59,276 bases of DNA from Atkinsonella hypoxylon. Its lineage: Eukaryota; Ascomycota; Sordariomycetes; Hypocreales; Clavicipitaceae. Below are positions 33,141 to 44,622 of this stretch, in pieces. Under the pieces are notes generated by a model. That model searched no databases, was not told the DNA's origin, and worked only from the letters and a program-made list of their open reading frames with translations. Position 1 is the stretch's first letter; each line of letters begins with the position of its first letter. A program made the translations under genes and the position numbers. The stretch lies in the NCBI GenBank assembly GCA_000729835.1, contig JFHB01000191.1, forward strand, positions 1 to 59,276, written 5' to 3'.

Positions 33141-33493
33141 GAAGGGCTGTGATGTGAGTATAAGGCTGAATGATCGATCCCACGGCGGAACAGGAAAGAG
33201 TTTGAAACGGAAGGCCAAAACTTCCGCCCGGCACTGAGCCTTGCTGCCTCAGGTAACTGGGGTAGAGGGGAACTCATTAGCGAGAGCTCCACTGCAATGC
33301 CATACACATAACAACGTGGGAAAAGTCGGCATTGTAACTTATGTATTTATTTGTAATTCGTCGGATTCCATTATCATCACGATTTGGTTCCTCGCAGAGA
33401 CTGAGCCGACCGAAGCGGGCTTTATCAACATCATCATCGGCACAGCCTAGCCGGATGTCGTCGTCCATGACCACGTCCATGGTTACATCTGCT

Positions 33494-33523
33494 TTCTTGT
33501 TCTTGTTCTTGTTCTTGTTCTTG
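33494..33523. repeat. TTCTTG hexamer microsatellite (5 units)
   Basis: Five exact TTCTTG units upstream of BET2. Confidence 0.9.
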
Positions 33524-34277
33524 AGATGAAGTGCCTGAATCTTGTGAGCCGCTCTACCTCACGAGATGGGCCTTGCAACAACCGGAGCGCCCCTTTTCGC
33601 CGTTTACCTTGGGCAACCAATATCGAAGAGTCTGATTGAATGCACATGGAGTCAGGGCAAGTGCCTCACAATAAGTCCTCAAACGGTTCCTCAAACGGTA
33701 CCTCAGGTTCTAGGTGTCTGAGAGCGGGGCAGTATTAACTATGCAAGGCATCTATCTATTTTCAGGGCGGGAAACCACCCCTGAACCAGCTTGCAAGCCA
33801 GCCAAGCCAGCCCACTCAGTCTGGCCCGCCTTGCCGCCCTAGTGAGTTCATGTAAAACTGGTTACAAGAATAAGTTGGTGCGACAGGGCTGTTGCAGAGT
33901 TGCAGAGTTGCAGATGGCTGCTTGCTTCACTGACCTCTTGACCTGTCTTTGAGCACCCACCGCGATAATGATTTACCTCGGCATGCCCAAAGCCTTCGAC
34001 GTGGCCTCAACGGAGCAACCTGAACCTGAACCGATGAGAAGGCAGGCTGGCCACCTGGCTAATAATGCCCGGCATGCAGAATGCAGAGCCGCTGCCAGGC
34101 CGCGCACTCACTACCCCTCGCTTGTATCCCTACCGGCAACGACATCTGACTCGTGCATATATACTCGTATTACGGAGTACTTGGTACTTGCTGCGCATAA
34201 TACAACCTACCTAGACCTAAATGCCTGCCTCCTAACGGAATTAGACAATTTTGGTGCTTCTTTATTACTCCGTGAAT

Positions 34278-34313
34278 GAAAGAAAGAAAGAAAGAAAAAA
34301 AGAAAGAAAGAAA
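34278..34313. repeat. GAAA microsatellite
   Basis: Tandem GAAA units with one interruption of extra A residues, all purine on the + strand. Confidence 0.9.
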
Positions 34314-34771
34314 TAGCCTTTTTTGGTTCGCACGTCTTAGACCCACACCGCAAGGCACCACGGCACTTGGGCACCTACTGTAGGACGGACACTCGTCCCT
34401 GTGTCCCACTTGGGCCTCCCTTCTCTTGCCCCAAAGCTGACCGTGCCTTAGCATTTGAGTCTAGTTGGTCATGCCAGTGCCAAGGGGCGGGTGTGAGGCG
34501 GCGCACACTGCAAGACGCGACATGCAAACAGCTGCTAGGCACTAATAGCAACTAGACTATGCCTATAACCGGCTACTAACCAGCTACGAGTGTCGTTGGC
34601 CCATTTCATCCCGCGGTCCCTTGATGCAATCCATTCTTCATGGCCATTCTCAGCCTGCTTGAGCTTCTTTCTCTTGACTTCCTCCCCCGCACGTCCCGCC
34701 CTGCCCTGCCCTGCCCTGCCCTGCCCTGCTAACCGTGGCAACTTGAGTCGCGAGTCACGAGTTGCCCAGGC

Positions 34772-34858
34772 GGGAGAAAGGGGAGAGAAAAGAGAAAGAG
34801 AGAGAGAAAGAGAGAGAGAAAGAGAGGGAGAAGAGAGGGAGAAGAGAGAGAGAGAGAG
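34772..34858. repeat. Uninterrupted 87-nt polypurine tract
   Basis: Every base from 34772 to 34858 on the + strand is A or G, mostly GA dinucleotides with AAAG and GGGA interruptions. It lies about 600 bp upstream of the RhoGAP start and is long enough to form triplex (H-DNA). Confidence 0.9.
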
Positions 34859-35460
34859 CATTGAGCATTGAGCATTGAGCGCCCTTGGGAGCCCTCGAGA
34901 GCCCCTTTGACTGCGTGATTCCAACACACCAAGACACCAGGCAGGACAGAGGACAGACCAGCATTTCTTTCTCCTTCAACGACCTGATGTCAGGCATCCA
35001 GCTGCCTTGCTCATTGACCCACTCCCCTGGCCCTGATCCATCTTGATCGGAGGATCAAGCCAACATTGTCGGACAAGATCCTTAGTGGTGCCGCAAGTTC
35101 TGGATTACTGGACCGTCCACGCCACGTGTGAATCACGGAGGGCAACCTGACTCTGGAAGGTTGAATCAGATACCTGACGGAGTGGACTCGTGCTGCTGGA
35201 CCCTGCCCGATAAAGCCGGCAACACCGCCGTACTGTGCGTGGCGGTTGCTGACCTTGGCCGCGCGACGCCATTTCTACACTTGAGACGTTGCGTCCGACT
35301 CAAGCCCGTCCTGCGGCGCGGGACAACCGCCTTCACTCAAGCGCAGACCACAGACCACAGACCAGGCGGAAGACGCAAGACGCAAGACGCCATCGACCCT
35401 CGCTCGCCCTTGCTCCCGCCCTTGCTCCCGCAGCGAAACACAGAGATTGCCGACCGCGCC

Positions 35461-37918
35461 ATGGGACGTAAGCCCACGCCGCAGCCGCAGCCGCAGTCAC
35501 AGTCGCAGTCGCAGTCGCTGTCGCAGTCGCTGTCGCTGGGCGACTCTGCCTCCAACTCCAACACCAACGCAGCTGGGTACATTGTGGCCACGGGTATAAC
35601 GGGTGCTGCAGGTCCGGGCAACTCACCCATGGCTGCTGAAACGGCCATGCATAGCCAGTCTTCCGTCAGTTCCAGGTCGCCCATCTCACAGCACGCACAG
35701 CACGCACAGCACGCACAGCTCTCGCAACCATCGTATCCGCAGCACCCCTCTCCTACCTTGACGAACCGATTTGCTGCAGGCAAGAGGCCACAGACGGCAA
35801 AGACGGAGAAAGGAATCCAGTCAGCCACAGACCATCTCTCAAGCACAAACAACCTGCCGCCGGCACATCACCCTTCACAGCCTCGATCGCATCAACAACA
35901 AAACCGTGACGACCACACGCCCAGCTTTCCCCCCCTTGTCCCTTCTTCACCTTATTACGACCAAGCCCCAGGACCTGCCTCTCCCGCTTCCCGTCACGCC
36001 TTCACCAAAGGAGGAAGGCCGCCATCAACAAAGAGTGGCTTCTTTCGCTTCCATAAATCATCTTCCAAGAGTTCCAGCTGCCTCAACCATCCCACTTCGC
36101 CTTATCCCGAATCTCCAGAAATTGCCTCTCCAGGTTACTTAGACGGCTCCAGTCCGGCAAAATCTGGAGGTATGGAAACTTGAATGCAATTCGTCAAAAT
36201 CTTGCAGTCCGGCGAACAAAAGCAGTGGCCTGAATGCCAAAAAATACACCCATAGTATATCTGCTGCTGAGTTGCCAGGCTGTCTTTTTGAACCCCGCCC
36301 CTCCCTTTCGCCTTCGATGTACAGTGAATCGTGCGAGAAGACTTTGCTAATGGATGAATCCTGCCTTTAGACCTGACATATGAGCACGACTTTCTACAAA
36401 AATCCAGCCTGTCGTTTCCGTCTCGCTCCCAGCTGTCTCTTTCATCCGCTGGAGATTACGATCCTACCTTAGGATTATCCAACAATAATAGCAAGCGAAA
36501 CAAGTCCAAATCTTTCGGGTTACTAAGTCGCAGTAAATCGAATAGGGACAAGGATCAGGGGCTTATACGGGCACCTCCCACTCCCCTAGTCCCGGCGCCT
36601 ATTCGGAACGATCACAGCGATAGTTCGGTACCTCTAACAACAGCCCCAATTATTGCTCAAGATCGAGGGTTCAGGGACATGACGAGCTCAAGTGCGCGAA
36701 ATCGCTCGGAAGATCGGGCCGTTGGCCGGGACTTATCTCGAGACAAGGAGCGCGGTGCTTTGCCATCATCTTTGAAAGATAACGGGTCGACATTTCTCAG
36801 TGGCCTGCGCCACTCGTCAACCAAGGCCGCTGATATTATTAGTAAAGGGCTATTCGGCAAGAGCTCTCGCAGTGGAAGCACTACAGAAAGGGAGGCTATC
36901 ATAGACGATGAACACTATGTACTCAAGGTCATCAATCTGCCCTTAGTGGAGCAGACGCGTCGAACTCGCATTTCGAAACGGCTAGAAAATTCAAGGGACA
37001 AAACGGAATTCTGGATGCCGGCATTTCCTTGGCGAGCAATCGACTACTTAAATTACAAAGGATGTGATGTGGAGGGCTTGTACCGAGTTCCTGGAAGTGG
37101 CCCACAAATCAAGAAGTGGCAGAGGAAGTTCGATGAAGGTATGTCAACTCATTGGCTCACTCCATTTGGCCCGCGGGCAGAGGCATGCTTGCATTATGTT
37201 GTACTAATTCGCTGATTCAGAATACGACGTTAATCTGTTTGAAGAGGATAGTCTGTATGACATCAACATCATTGGTTCTATGCTGAAAGCCTGGCTTCGA
37301 GAGCTCCCTGACGAATTGTTCCCTAAAGAGGCACAAGACAGGATTGCTCGCGAATGCTCTGGAGCCACTGAAGTACCCCAGATGCTCATTGATGAGCTGT
37401 CCAGCTTGTCTCCCTTCAACTACTACCTGCTGTTTGCAATCACATGTCACCTGAGCCTGTTACTGGCACACTCAGACAAAAATAAGATGGACTTTAGAAA
37501 CCTATGCATCTGCTTCCAACCTTGCATGAAGATTGATGCCTTCTGCTTTAAATTTCTCGTCTGCGATTGGCGGAATTGTTGGAAAGGTTGCAAAAATGAG
37601 GCCAAGTACATTGAAGAAGAGTACAGATTATTTGACCTTCCACCACCTCGAGGCATAACCGAACCCAATGGTCCAGCACAGAACGAGGGGTCGAATGGAC
37701 GTCATCAAACGTCACCTGTTAGCAGCAAGCCATTGAATTCTGGACATGAGACAGGGTTCGCACAATGCCAATTGTCCGACTCTAATGTCAGTATTGGCTC
37801 CAAGGCCTCGTCCATCTCTACCAATGTGACGACCAATAGTGATCGGGAATCTCCCGAAAGGACCAGAGATATGAGGCCCCTGTCGCCCATCAAGCCCTTG
37901 TCTCCAATCGGCTTCTAG
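35461..37918 (+). CDS. Rho GTPase-activating protein
   Basis: Three exons (35461-36169, 36371-37138, 37221-37918; introns of 201 and 82 bp) encode 724 residues. The first ~240 residues are Pro/Gln/Ser-rich with QSQSQS and HAQ repeats. The segment after intron 1 (SPAKSGDLTYEHDFLQKS) is Ser/Arg-rich. The RhoGAP domain occupies about residues 420-620: the arginine-finger loop GLYRVPGSGPQI, then KAWLRELPDELFP and NYYLLFAITCHLSLLLAHSDKNKM, and NLCICFQPCMK. The domain accelerates GTP hydrolysis on a Rho-family GTPase, so a role in polarity or wall signalling is likely. I cannot assign it to Sac7/Bag7, Lrg1 or another subgroup; no LIM, PH or BAR domain is visible. The ATG at 35461 is the first in frame. 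Intron 1 is unusually long for this window. Confidence 0.9.
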
Positions 37919-38961
37919 GAATGGGACGATTGAGTACACGGTATTCTGGACTTGTTATTGCCACTGTTCTACTCTGCTAGCGGCTTTCATGTTCGACTTG
38001 GAGTCTGAAATACTCTCTATTACCTAACCTAGTCGGATCGATTTGGCTCTCATTCTCTTCTGTCACTTATGGCGGGTCTCGAGCTTTATTTCTATTTCTC
38101 TCTCTTTGATAGTCCACGGCTTTGATATGGCGTACATATTCATCTTACTTCTTAGCTGCTCAGATACGCCGTTGATTGTCTTGGGATACCCTTTCACTTA
38201 TTGACCTGGATGGCAACAAAAAATATCGAATGAGCTCGGCTATTTTGAGGACCGGTATTTTTCTTTGCCTGTTCACCATACAATTCGGAACGTTTGCAGT
38301 TTTATTTACAGCCGAAATTTGGAGCGCATCATTCAGAGACCAAAGCGAACGGGGAATTGGTTGATAAATAATGGAGAGCATCAACTTCAACTGGGGACCA
38401 GCTGCAGATGACGGCCGGTTGGAGTCCTTCGATTTTGGCTCCCCCCCCCTTCTCGACCTTGTTTGTTTTTGAGATAACCCGCAGTTGAAGGCTCTTTTAT
38501 CCTGACTTATTTCTAGTGCTGGAGTAGTGGTAGGGAGCTTCACAAGAGCAAGGCACCTCATGTATGATTACGGGAGTGTTTTGATCGAGATGTCAAAATA
38601 GGGGACGAAGTTTTTGCTCAATTGCAAGCCGACTACTGTGGGCGACTAAATTGTGCGAAAAGGAGAACGGTAGTGTGGAGAGTAGAGTTCTGGGCGATAA
38701 AATTGTATAACATGGCGGCCAAGGGCCAACATTGCCCAGCCTGATCAAGTTGACAAGCGCTAATTTGATGTTCCCATGTGACTGAACCAGCATTCTCAAA
38801 CTCCCTACGCCTAATACAAAACCATCCTGAGAAACGTCATGATGACTTTTCTCATGAACACATTGTTTCCCCTTTGCTAGAATGTACTCCCTTTTTTCAT
38901 GCGACAAGAGGGATTTCACACCATGGCCCTTCGAACTTGACCAACCTCGAATTCGATACAT
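37919..38961. other. Convergent intergenic region RhoGAP/RRS1
   Basis: 1.04 kb between two 3' ends. Reading frames on both strands are short and unlike known proteins. No gene seen. Confidence 0.55.
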
Positions 38962-39558
38962 CTACGCTCGCTTCCCCGAAGCGCCAGCCGCATCGCTCTG
39001 GTTCTTCCTCATTTTCCTCTCATTTCGCTTGACCCGCTCCTTTCTCTCCCTCCTTCCGTCCCCTCTGATACTCGTGCCCTCTTTCCTCTCCCTCTCAGCT
39101 TTCATATCCACCTCAATGATGGGATCATCCTCTCCCTTCTTGTTGAGGCCGCCATACCCCCACTTCCTCTTCCATTCACCCGAGGTCTCATCATAAGCCA
39201 GATTTCGTCGCTGCTCTCTCGTCTTGGGCTTGATGCCCTTCTTCTCGGCGAAGCGTTCCCACTTCGTCTGAGCCTTGGCCTGGGGCACAGGCTTCTCGCG
39301 CGGTAAGGCGGTTGTAGGCTGTGGTAGCGTGAGGAGGACGCCTTCTTTGGTGGAGGAGATGGGGCAGGTTGTGAGGAGCTGGTTGATCATGGACTGGGCG
39401 CCGTCTCGAGCGACTTCGGCGAGGGACTGTTCGAGGGAGGCATGATCGAGGGTGATGGCGTTGGGGTCTTCGCCTAGCAGGAGGCCAAGGTCGAATGTGT
39501 ATGGCGTTGGTTTCTCGACGGCGACGGGCAGTTTGACCCGTTGGCTGGGGAGGGTCAT
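38962..39558 (-). CDS. RRS1: Ribosome biogenesis regulatory protein Rrs1
   Basis: A single exon encodes 198 residues, close to the fungal family length. The N-terminus reads LPVAVEKPTPYTFDLGLLL, followed by the conserved INQLLTTCP segment, then LPREKPVPQAKAQTKWERFAEKKGIKPK and YDETSGEWKRKWGYGGLNKK, all diagnostic of Rrs1. The C-terminus is highly basic (RKERVKRNERKMRKN), as expected for a nucleolar protein. Rrs1 with Rpf2 loads the 5S RNP (5S rRNA, uL18, uL5) onto pre-60S particles. It is divergent with RSM23, placing cytosolic and mitochondrial ribosome genes back to back. Confidence 0.97.
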   Translation of the reverse strand: MTLPSQRVKLPVAVEKPTPYTFDLGLLLGEDPNAITLDHASLEQSLAEVARDGAQSMINQLLTTCPISSTKEGVLLTLPQPTTALPREKPVPQAKAQTKWERFAEKKGIKPKTREQRRNLAYDETSGEWKRKWGYGGLNKKGEDDPIIEVDMKAERERKEGTSIRGDGRRERKERVKRNERKMRKNQSDAAGASGKRA

Positions 39559-40074
39559 TTTAACGGTGGACCTGACTTTTTTTTTATTAAAAAAAAAAAA
39601 AAAAAAAATTTGGTTTTTAGGCGGTTGGTATTATGGAATTGGAATTGTGAATACTGGGTTGGAGTGTATGTGAGTCGGGGATTGAGAAGCTTCGACAAAG
39701 TAGCTGCTGGTTGTGATGGTCGATTGACGTTTGTAAAGCTCTATTTTGTCGATGTCTTTTTTTTTTGGGGGGGGGGGGGGGGGGGTTTTCTTGCGACAAG
39801 GTCGCTGGGCTGTGGGGTGGGTGCATGTGTGACACGCGGGTGAAGCTGGGCCGGGCAACGGTGGCTGATTTTTTCCGATGCGCCAGCCTGTGTCAATGTA
39901 CTGCTCTTGTGCGATTTGCACCAGACATCGCGTGAGCCCCTGCAAGTTGCCGGAACCAATGGGAGAGCATTCGGTCCAACCAACCACGTCTGGCCCAATT
40001 GGCCGCCCAAGAGACCACAGCCCTCTTTATTTTGTTTTAATTTACATCTTCGGGTCTCCTCTGAATCGTCCAAT
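39559..40074. promoter_or_regulatory. Bidirectional promoter RRS1/RSM23
   Basis: 516 bp between the two start codons. It contains T9 followed by A20 (39577-39608), a T10-G20 run (39757-39786) and a CCAAT (ATTGG on the opposite strand) near the RSM23 side. Poly(dA:dT) tracts commonly exclude nucleosomes at ribosomal-protein and ribosome-biogenesis promoters, so they may serve both genes. Confidence 0.6.
39757..39786. repeat. T10-G20 homopolymer junction
   Basis: Ten T residues run directly into twenty G residues. Such a G run can form a G-quadruplex, but homopolymer length is also prone to sequencing and assembly error. Confidence 0.85.
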
Positions 40075-41551
40075 ATGGCTTCCTCAGCGACATCCTCGTT
40101 TCGCACGCTCGCGAGGCCATCCGTCATCCCCGTCGCGCCTCGCATTCATCCTATACTGCTCATCTCCCGAGCCGCTCCCTTCTCAACCAGCAGTTTCCTC
40201 ACAGCCGCGCCACCTCCGACGATAAAGTCCCGTCGAGACCTCCCGAAGAAGACCAAGAAGACATACAAGAAGAAGGCTAATATCGTGGCTGTCAAGAAGC
40301 CTAACCCGGGAGAGCGCAAAGCCTTTCGCAAGCGCATCCAGCTCAGCAACAACAGTGCTTTACCCATCGAGGGTCTGGAGGAATTAAGTCCTGGAACTTT
40401 GGCGGACGCTGCGTATAAGGGAAAGATGGTTGCCCTTCCTGACAAGGTGGTCGATCAGTTGAGAGCGCTGGAGGCCTTCAAGACGACGCAGACTTGGAAC
40501 CTGTTCAGACGGCCGCACTTCTTGGTGAGGGAAGAGACGGTTGAGTTGATGATGAAGATGGCCGGTTCGGTGGACAAGAGGGAAGCATTGAAGTGTGTGC
40601 TTACGGGAACGAAGCTGTCGGGCAAGAGCTTGGCCTTGCTGCAGGCTATGGCGTACGGATTGATGAACGAGTGGGTTGTTTTGCATGTTCCGGAGGGTAC
40701 GAGTCCTCTGTCCAATCAACACGCTCGTCTTGCGAAGCCATTTGAATATCGTCTCACTGACACGCCTTCCAGGTCAAGATCTCACCAACGGCAATACAGA
40801 ATATTCACCCATTGAGGGCACCGAGCCGATGCAGTTCGCCCAGCCCGTCTACTGCCTCAAGCTCCTGCAAAACATCTACAAGGCTAACAAGGCTGTCCTT
40901 GAGAAGCTCACACTGCAAAAGGACTGGTCAGATCTCAACTCTCATTTGAAGGACGCCACGCTCGCCGACCTGGTCCTCAGCGCCAAGGAAAGCGAGTACG
41001 CCTGGCCGACACTCGACGCCCTCTGGACCGAACTCACGCAGCCCGGACGACCACCCGTGTTGTTCGCCCTCGATGGTCTCGCCCACATCAACAAAATTAG
41101 CGACTACCGCGACCCTTCATTCAACCAGGTCCATGCACATGAGCTTTCCCTCGTCCGCCTCTTCGTCGACGCCCTGTCCGGCAAAACGAAACTGCCCAAT
41201 GGAGGAGCCATCATTGCTGCCACGTCGGATAACAACACGCACTACCATCCCTCTCAGGAACTTGTTCTCTCACAGCTAGAAGCCGGCCAGGCCGGTCGCG
41301 AAGTCCCCGAGCCAGACCCTTATGAGCGCAGGTACGACGATCGCGTGTACGACGCCCTCAAGAATAGCTATGTGCTTCGAATTGGCTGCATCTCAAGGGA
41401 GGAAAGCGCAGTGCTGATGGAATACTGGTGTGCAAGTGGCATGCTGCGCAGTGTCTTGAACTCAAGGACTATCGCGGAGAAGTGGGCTCTTGGTGGTCAT
41501 GGTGTTGTTGGTGAGATGGAGAGGGTATCGCTGATGACGATGAGGATGTAA
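40075..41551 (+). CDS. RSM23: Mitochondrial small ribosomal subunit protein mS29 (DAP3)
   Basis: Two exons (40075-40696 and 40773-41551; 76-bp intron) encode 466 residues. The N-terminus is Ser/Ala/Arg-rich without acidic residues (MASSATSSFRTLARP...), a likely mitochondrial targeting sequence, followed by a Lys-rich stretch (KKTKKTYKKK). The P-loop LTGTKLSGKS identifies the DAP3/mS29 nucleotide-binding fold. Splicing gives HVPEGQDLTNGNTEYSPIEG in frame. Later the family segments VLFALDGLAHINKISDYRD and GGAIIAATSDN appear, the Walker B-like and sensor regions. The product is a GTP-binding protein of the mitoribosome small-subunit head. The second ATG context at 40075 (AATATGG) begins the only sensible presequence. 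Confidence 0.95.
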
Positions 41552-41888
41552 AGAGAGTGCCAGATCCATGTCCTGTGGATTAAGACAAAAAAAAATCTGT
41601 ACTTTATTGACTTGTAAAGAGAGATAGAATGCAATCTTGTCGCATTGTGCTTTGAGGTGACTCTTGCTCGAATTCGAACAGGGTTGGAGTGAATAGGATT
41701 ACCGGGGGGGATGCATCAGTTCCACCCCGCTTGCAATCATCATGTATTCTGATCTCTCGTCATAACATAGAACCTGTCTACTCCGTACATGGTCGGCTCT
41801 TCCTACCTTGGCCGTCCTACTGAAAGCATAAAGCGCCAGAAATCACAAGATACCATACCCGCTCCTCCCTAACAAGATCGCCATTATT
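41552..41888. other. Convergent intergenic region RSM23/MCM7
   Basis: 337 bp between 3' ends; holds a TACTCCGTAC motif at 41779-41788. No gene. Confidence 0.6.
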
Positions 41889-44622
41889 TTAAAAATCCAT
41901 GCCGTCCTCATCGTCGTTACCAGCTGTGACAAATATCAGCCTTGCTCCATTGCCCGCAGTTTGCCATACCTGCAAATTTTTCGTCAGTAATGAAGTTCTG
42001 TAAAAAATAGGACAAAGACTTTGAAGCGTAGTGACAAATGTACTTACATCAAGCGTGGTGTATTCCTCCAGCGCATTCAGCCACTGATCCTCTGTGAAGC
42101 CCTTCGCAATCACGCGCTCCTTGACTTTGCGCATGCTCAACTCGACGCCAAGCTCATCATCCTCGGCGTCGTCGGCACGACAAGCACCCGAGTCGGCGAG
42201 GGCCTTGACAAGGTTGTATATCCTGCTGCTGGCGTTGAGACCACGGCGGGTGGTGCCAGTTTCTGCATTCAAACTCTCTTTGCTGGCTTCGATGAGGCGC
42301 AGCGCCTCGTCGACGTCGTCCTGAGACACCTGGTTGCTGAATCGAAGACGAGCAAGAGCCTGCGCTAGACGGACGACACCAAGAAGCGTTCTGGGCGTTG
42401 TGTGGGTGAATTGCTTGCCCTTCTTCTCAGCGCGCTGTTGCTGATCTCGGAGTCGCACATACGTCTTGATCATGTAGTCTGACACGGACTCGGGAACAAC
42501 CGGGCGGTACGTTCGTGCTTGTGCGACGTAGGATCGCACTTCGTGAGGGCTGAAAATGACGTTGTCGGTGCCAATGTCTGGGTGACGGTTGTGCATATGT
42601 ACATACGCCACGTGCTTAGCTAGCTGCTCGTCTGAGTCGCGAGACGGAGTATCAAGGAGGAGGAACATGACGTCAAAACGGGACAGAAGAGCAGCGGGCA
42701 GATTGATGTTTTCGACGGGGGAAATTCGGGGATTATATCGTCCATAGATGGGGTTGGCGGCTGCCAGGATGGAGGTTCGGGCATTGAGCGTCGTCGAAAT
42801 GCCGGCTTTGGATATAGAAATCGTCTGCTGTTCCATGACTTCGTGGATGGCTGTTCTGTCGGTCTCGTCCATCTTGTCGAATTCATCAATGCAGCAGATG
42901 CCATTATCAGCAAGAACGAGCGCACCGCCTTCGAGAACCATTTCATCTGTGACGGGATCGCGCATGACAGCAGCAGTCAGACCGACGCCACTGCTTCCTC
43001 TACCAGAGGTATATACACCTCGCGGAGCTACCTTGGAGATGTACTTGAGAAGCTGGGATTTGGCAACACCCGGGTCACCCATCAAGCAGATGTTGATATC
43101 ACCACGAATCTTCATACCGTCGCCCATCTCCTTTGTAACACCGCCAATCAAGAGCAACAACAGAGCCTTCTTCACATCCAGATGACCATAGATTTCGGGG
43201 GCTACGGACTTGGCAAGCAATTCGTAGACCTGACCCGTCTGCCGATATTTGTCGATGCGTCTCACTAATCGTGGATCTACAATCATCTCGCTGTAAGCCA
43301 TTTTGTGTTGATGCACGTGGTGCGCTTCGAGGTAGGTGTCGGTTAAAAGGCCGGCCTTGATGGCCTTGAATCCTGTGTATGGTGTAGGCAAAAAGATGCC
43401 CGATATATCGACGACATCTCCAGGATTAATTTGACGCACGAGGCTGCCGTAGCACAAGACTGTCAGAGAACGAGGAATCTGTCCGATGGGAACCTGTTCA
43501 GCCATTTCCTGAACCTTGACCTCTTGGAAGGGCAAAAACTTTGACGCTCTGGTTGACGGGTTCAACTGGCCCATAGACTGGTTCATCTGACAATCTTTGG
43601 AAGGGCACATAGTCAGCGGGCCGTACTGCTTGTCAGATACAGGCTGGAAAATCTCGCATCCACAGCGGTCACAGGTGTAAGCGCTGACTTGGACAATAGG
43701 CTTCACGTCCGAGACGCGTGTTACAATCGCTCTGACAGTGATGAGCTTCCCTAGATGCTCGCCACGAACGTGACGAACTGCCAGAGCCTTGACGGGCTTA
43801 TCTGTTTGGGCTGATCTGGGTTTGAAGACTAGCGTATAGCGTCGAGTAAGCTCGGCAGGGAACTTATCATCCTCGACAGTAGGATCTCTCTCAGCGGCTT
43901 CTTGTAATTCGCGATTGCGCGCTTGTCGTCGGGCCATAAGGACATCGAGAACGTCGTCTTTAAAGCTGTACTTGCACGTTAGCGGGAAATCAAATATTGC
44001 GCAGGTGGACGAATCCATACCTGACATCTGTACTTGGTTCTGGCATGACATTGTCCACGGCTCTGGAGACGATGTCGACATAGTGCTTGGCATTCATTTC
44101 GATCGAGTCCACCAGGTGCAATGCCTCCTCTTCCGACTGACTTTCCCACTTTGACCGGTCAGAACTGAGCACGGCAGAGGGTGTGGTTTGAGATAGCTCG
44201 TTGTTTGCCACTTACAGAAGCTAAGTCGTCTAGGTCTATAACGATCTCAACAATTGTTCTATCGGCCAACTGTTGCAATAAATCTTTGTATTTATACTGC
44301 GGTGTTTTTTGGCGCTGTTTCTCTCGGCGTCGGCGATTCCTCGACTCATCATCCTCGTCCATCAAGGCGTCATCGTCGCTTAAGTCATCTTCACCAATTG
44401 TGATATCCCCCATAGCCGTTGTGATGGTGTGCTCGGGGGATGTCTTGAAGTCCTTGAGAAACTCCTCGAAGCCCTCTGAAAATCGTCAGCGCCCAGTTGA
44501 ACCAACATGGTAAGAGAGCGCGCAAATGCGCATGACGTCGCAAGGGGTGAATGCTCTGGGAGGGGTGACAAACTCTGCTGGGACTCATAGTCGACGGGAG
44601 CCTTAAATTCACGGAGTGCCAT
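41889..44622 (-). CDS. MCM7: DNA replication licensing factor Mcm7
   Basis: Five exons on the minus strand (44574-44622, 44216-44475, 44021-44148, 42048-43965, 41889-41969) encode 811 residues, the usual fungal Mcm7 length. The N-terminus starts MALREFKAPVDYE, then an acidic stretch. A zinc finger follows (CDRCGCEIF...CPSKDC). The AAA+ core has Walker A GDPGVAKSQ near residue 440, Walker B CCIDEFDKM and the arginine finger LLSRFDVMF. Splicing the last intron gives EEYTTLDVWQTAGNGARLIF in the C-terminal winged helix; this 78-bp intron has no stop codon in frame. The exon 2/3 junction uses an AAAG acceptor with a CTGAC branch site and reads DDLASWESQSEEE. Mcm7 is one subunit of the Mcm2-7 replicative helicase loaded in G1. 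ACGCGT lies about 190 bp upstream. Confidence 0.96.
41970..42047 (-). other. MCM7: Stop-free in-frame intron of MCM7
   Basis: The intron has a GTAAGT donor, a CTGAC branch site and a TTTGCAG acceptor. Its length is 78 nt (26 codons) and it contains no stop in the coding frame, so retention would insert 26 residues into the C-terminal domain without frameshift. Confidence 0.85.

Larger units (their letters stand above)
33141..35460. other. Low-complexity-rich intergenic region
   Basis: 2.3 kb between two divergent genes with several simple repeats: TTCTTG x5 (33494-33523), a duplicated CCTCAAACGGT (33677-33699), GTTGCAGA-type triplicate (about 33891-33914), GAAA repeats (34278-34313), CCCTG pentamers (about 34699-34729), a polypurine tract (34772-34858) and a GCATTGA triplicate (about 34858-34878). 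TACTCCGTAC-like motifs occur at 34171-34180 and 34266-34274. No supported gene. The frame 35128-35460 upstream of the RhoGAP start is stop-free but has no ATG. Confidence 0.6.

Noticed and set aside
34535..34927. Frames rich in Ser-Leu or Arg-Glu over the polypurine tract
   Set aside because: Low-complexity translation of GA repeats; present on both strands because the repeat has no stops.
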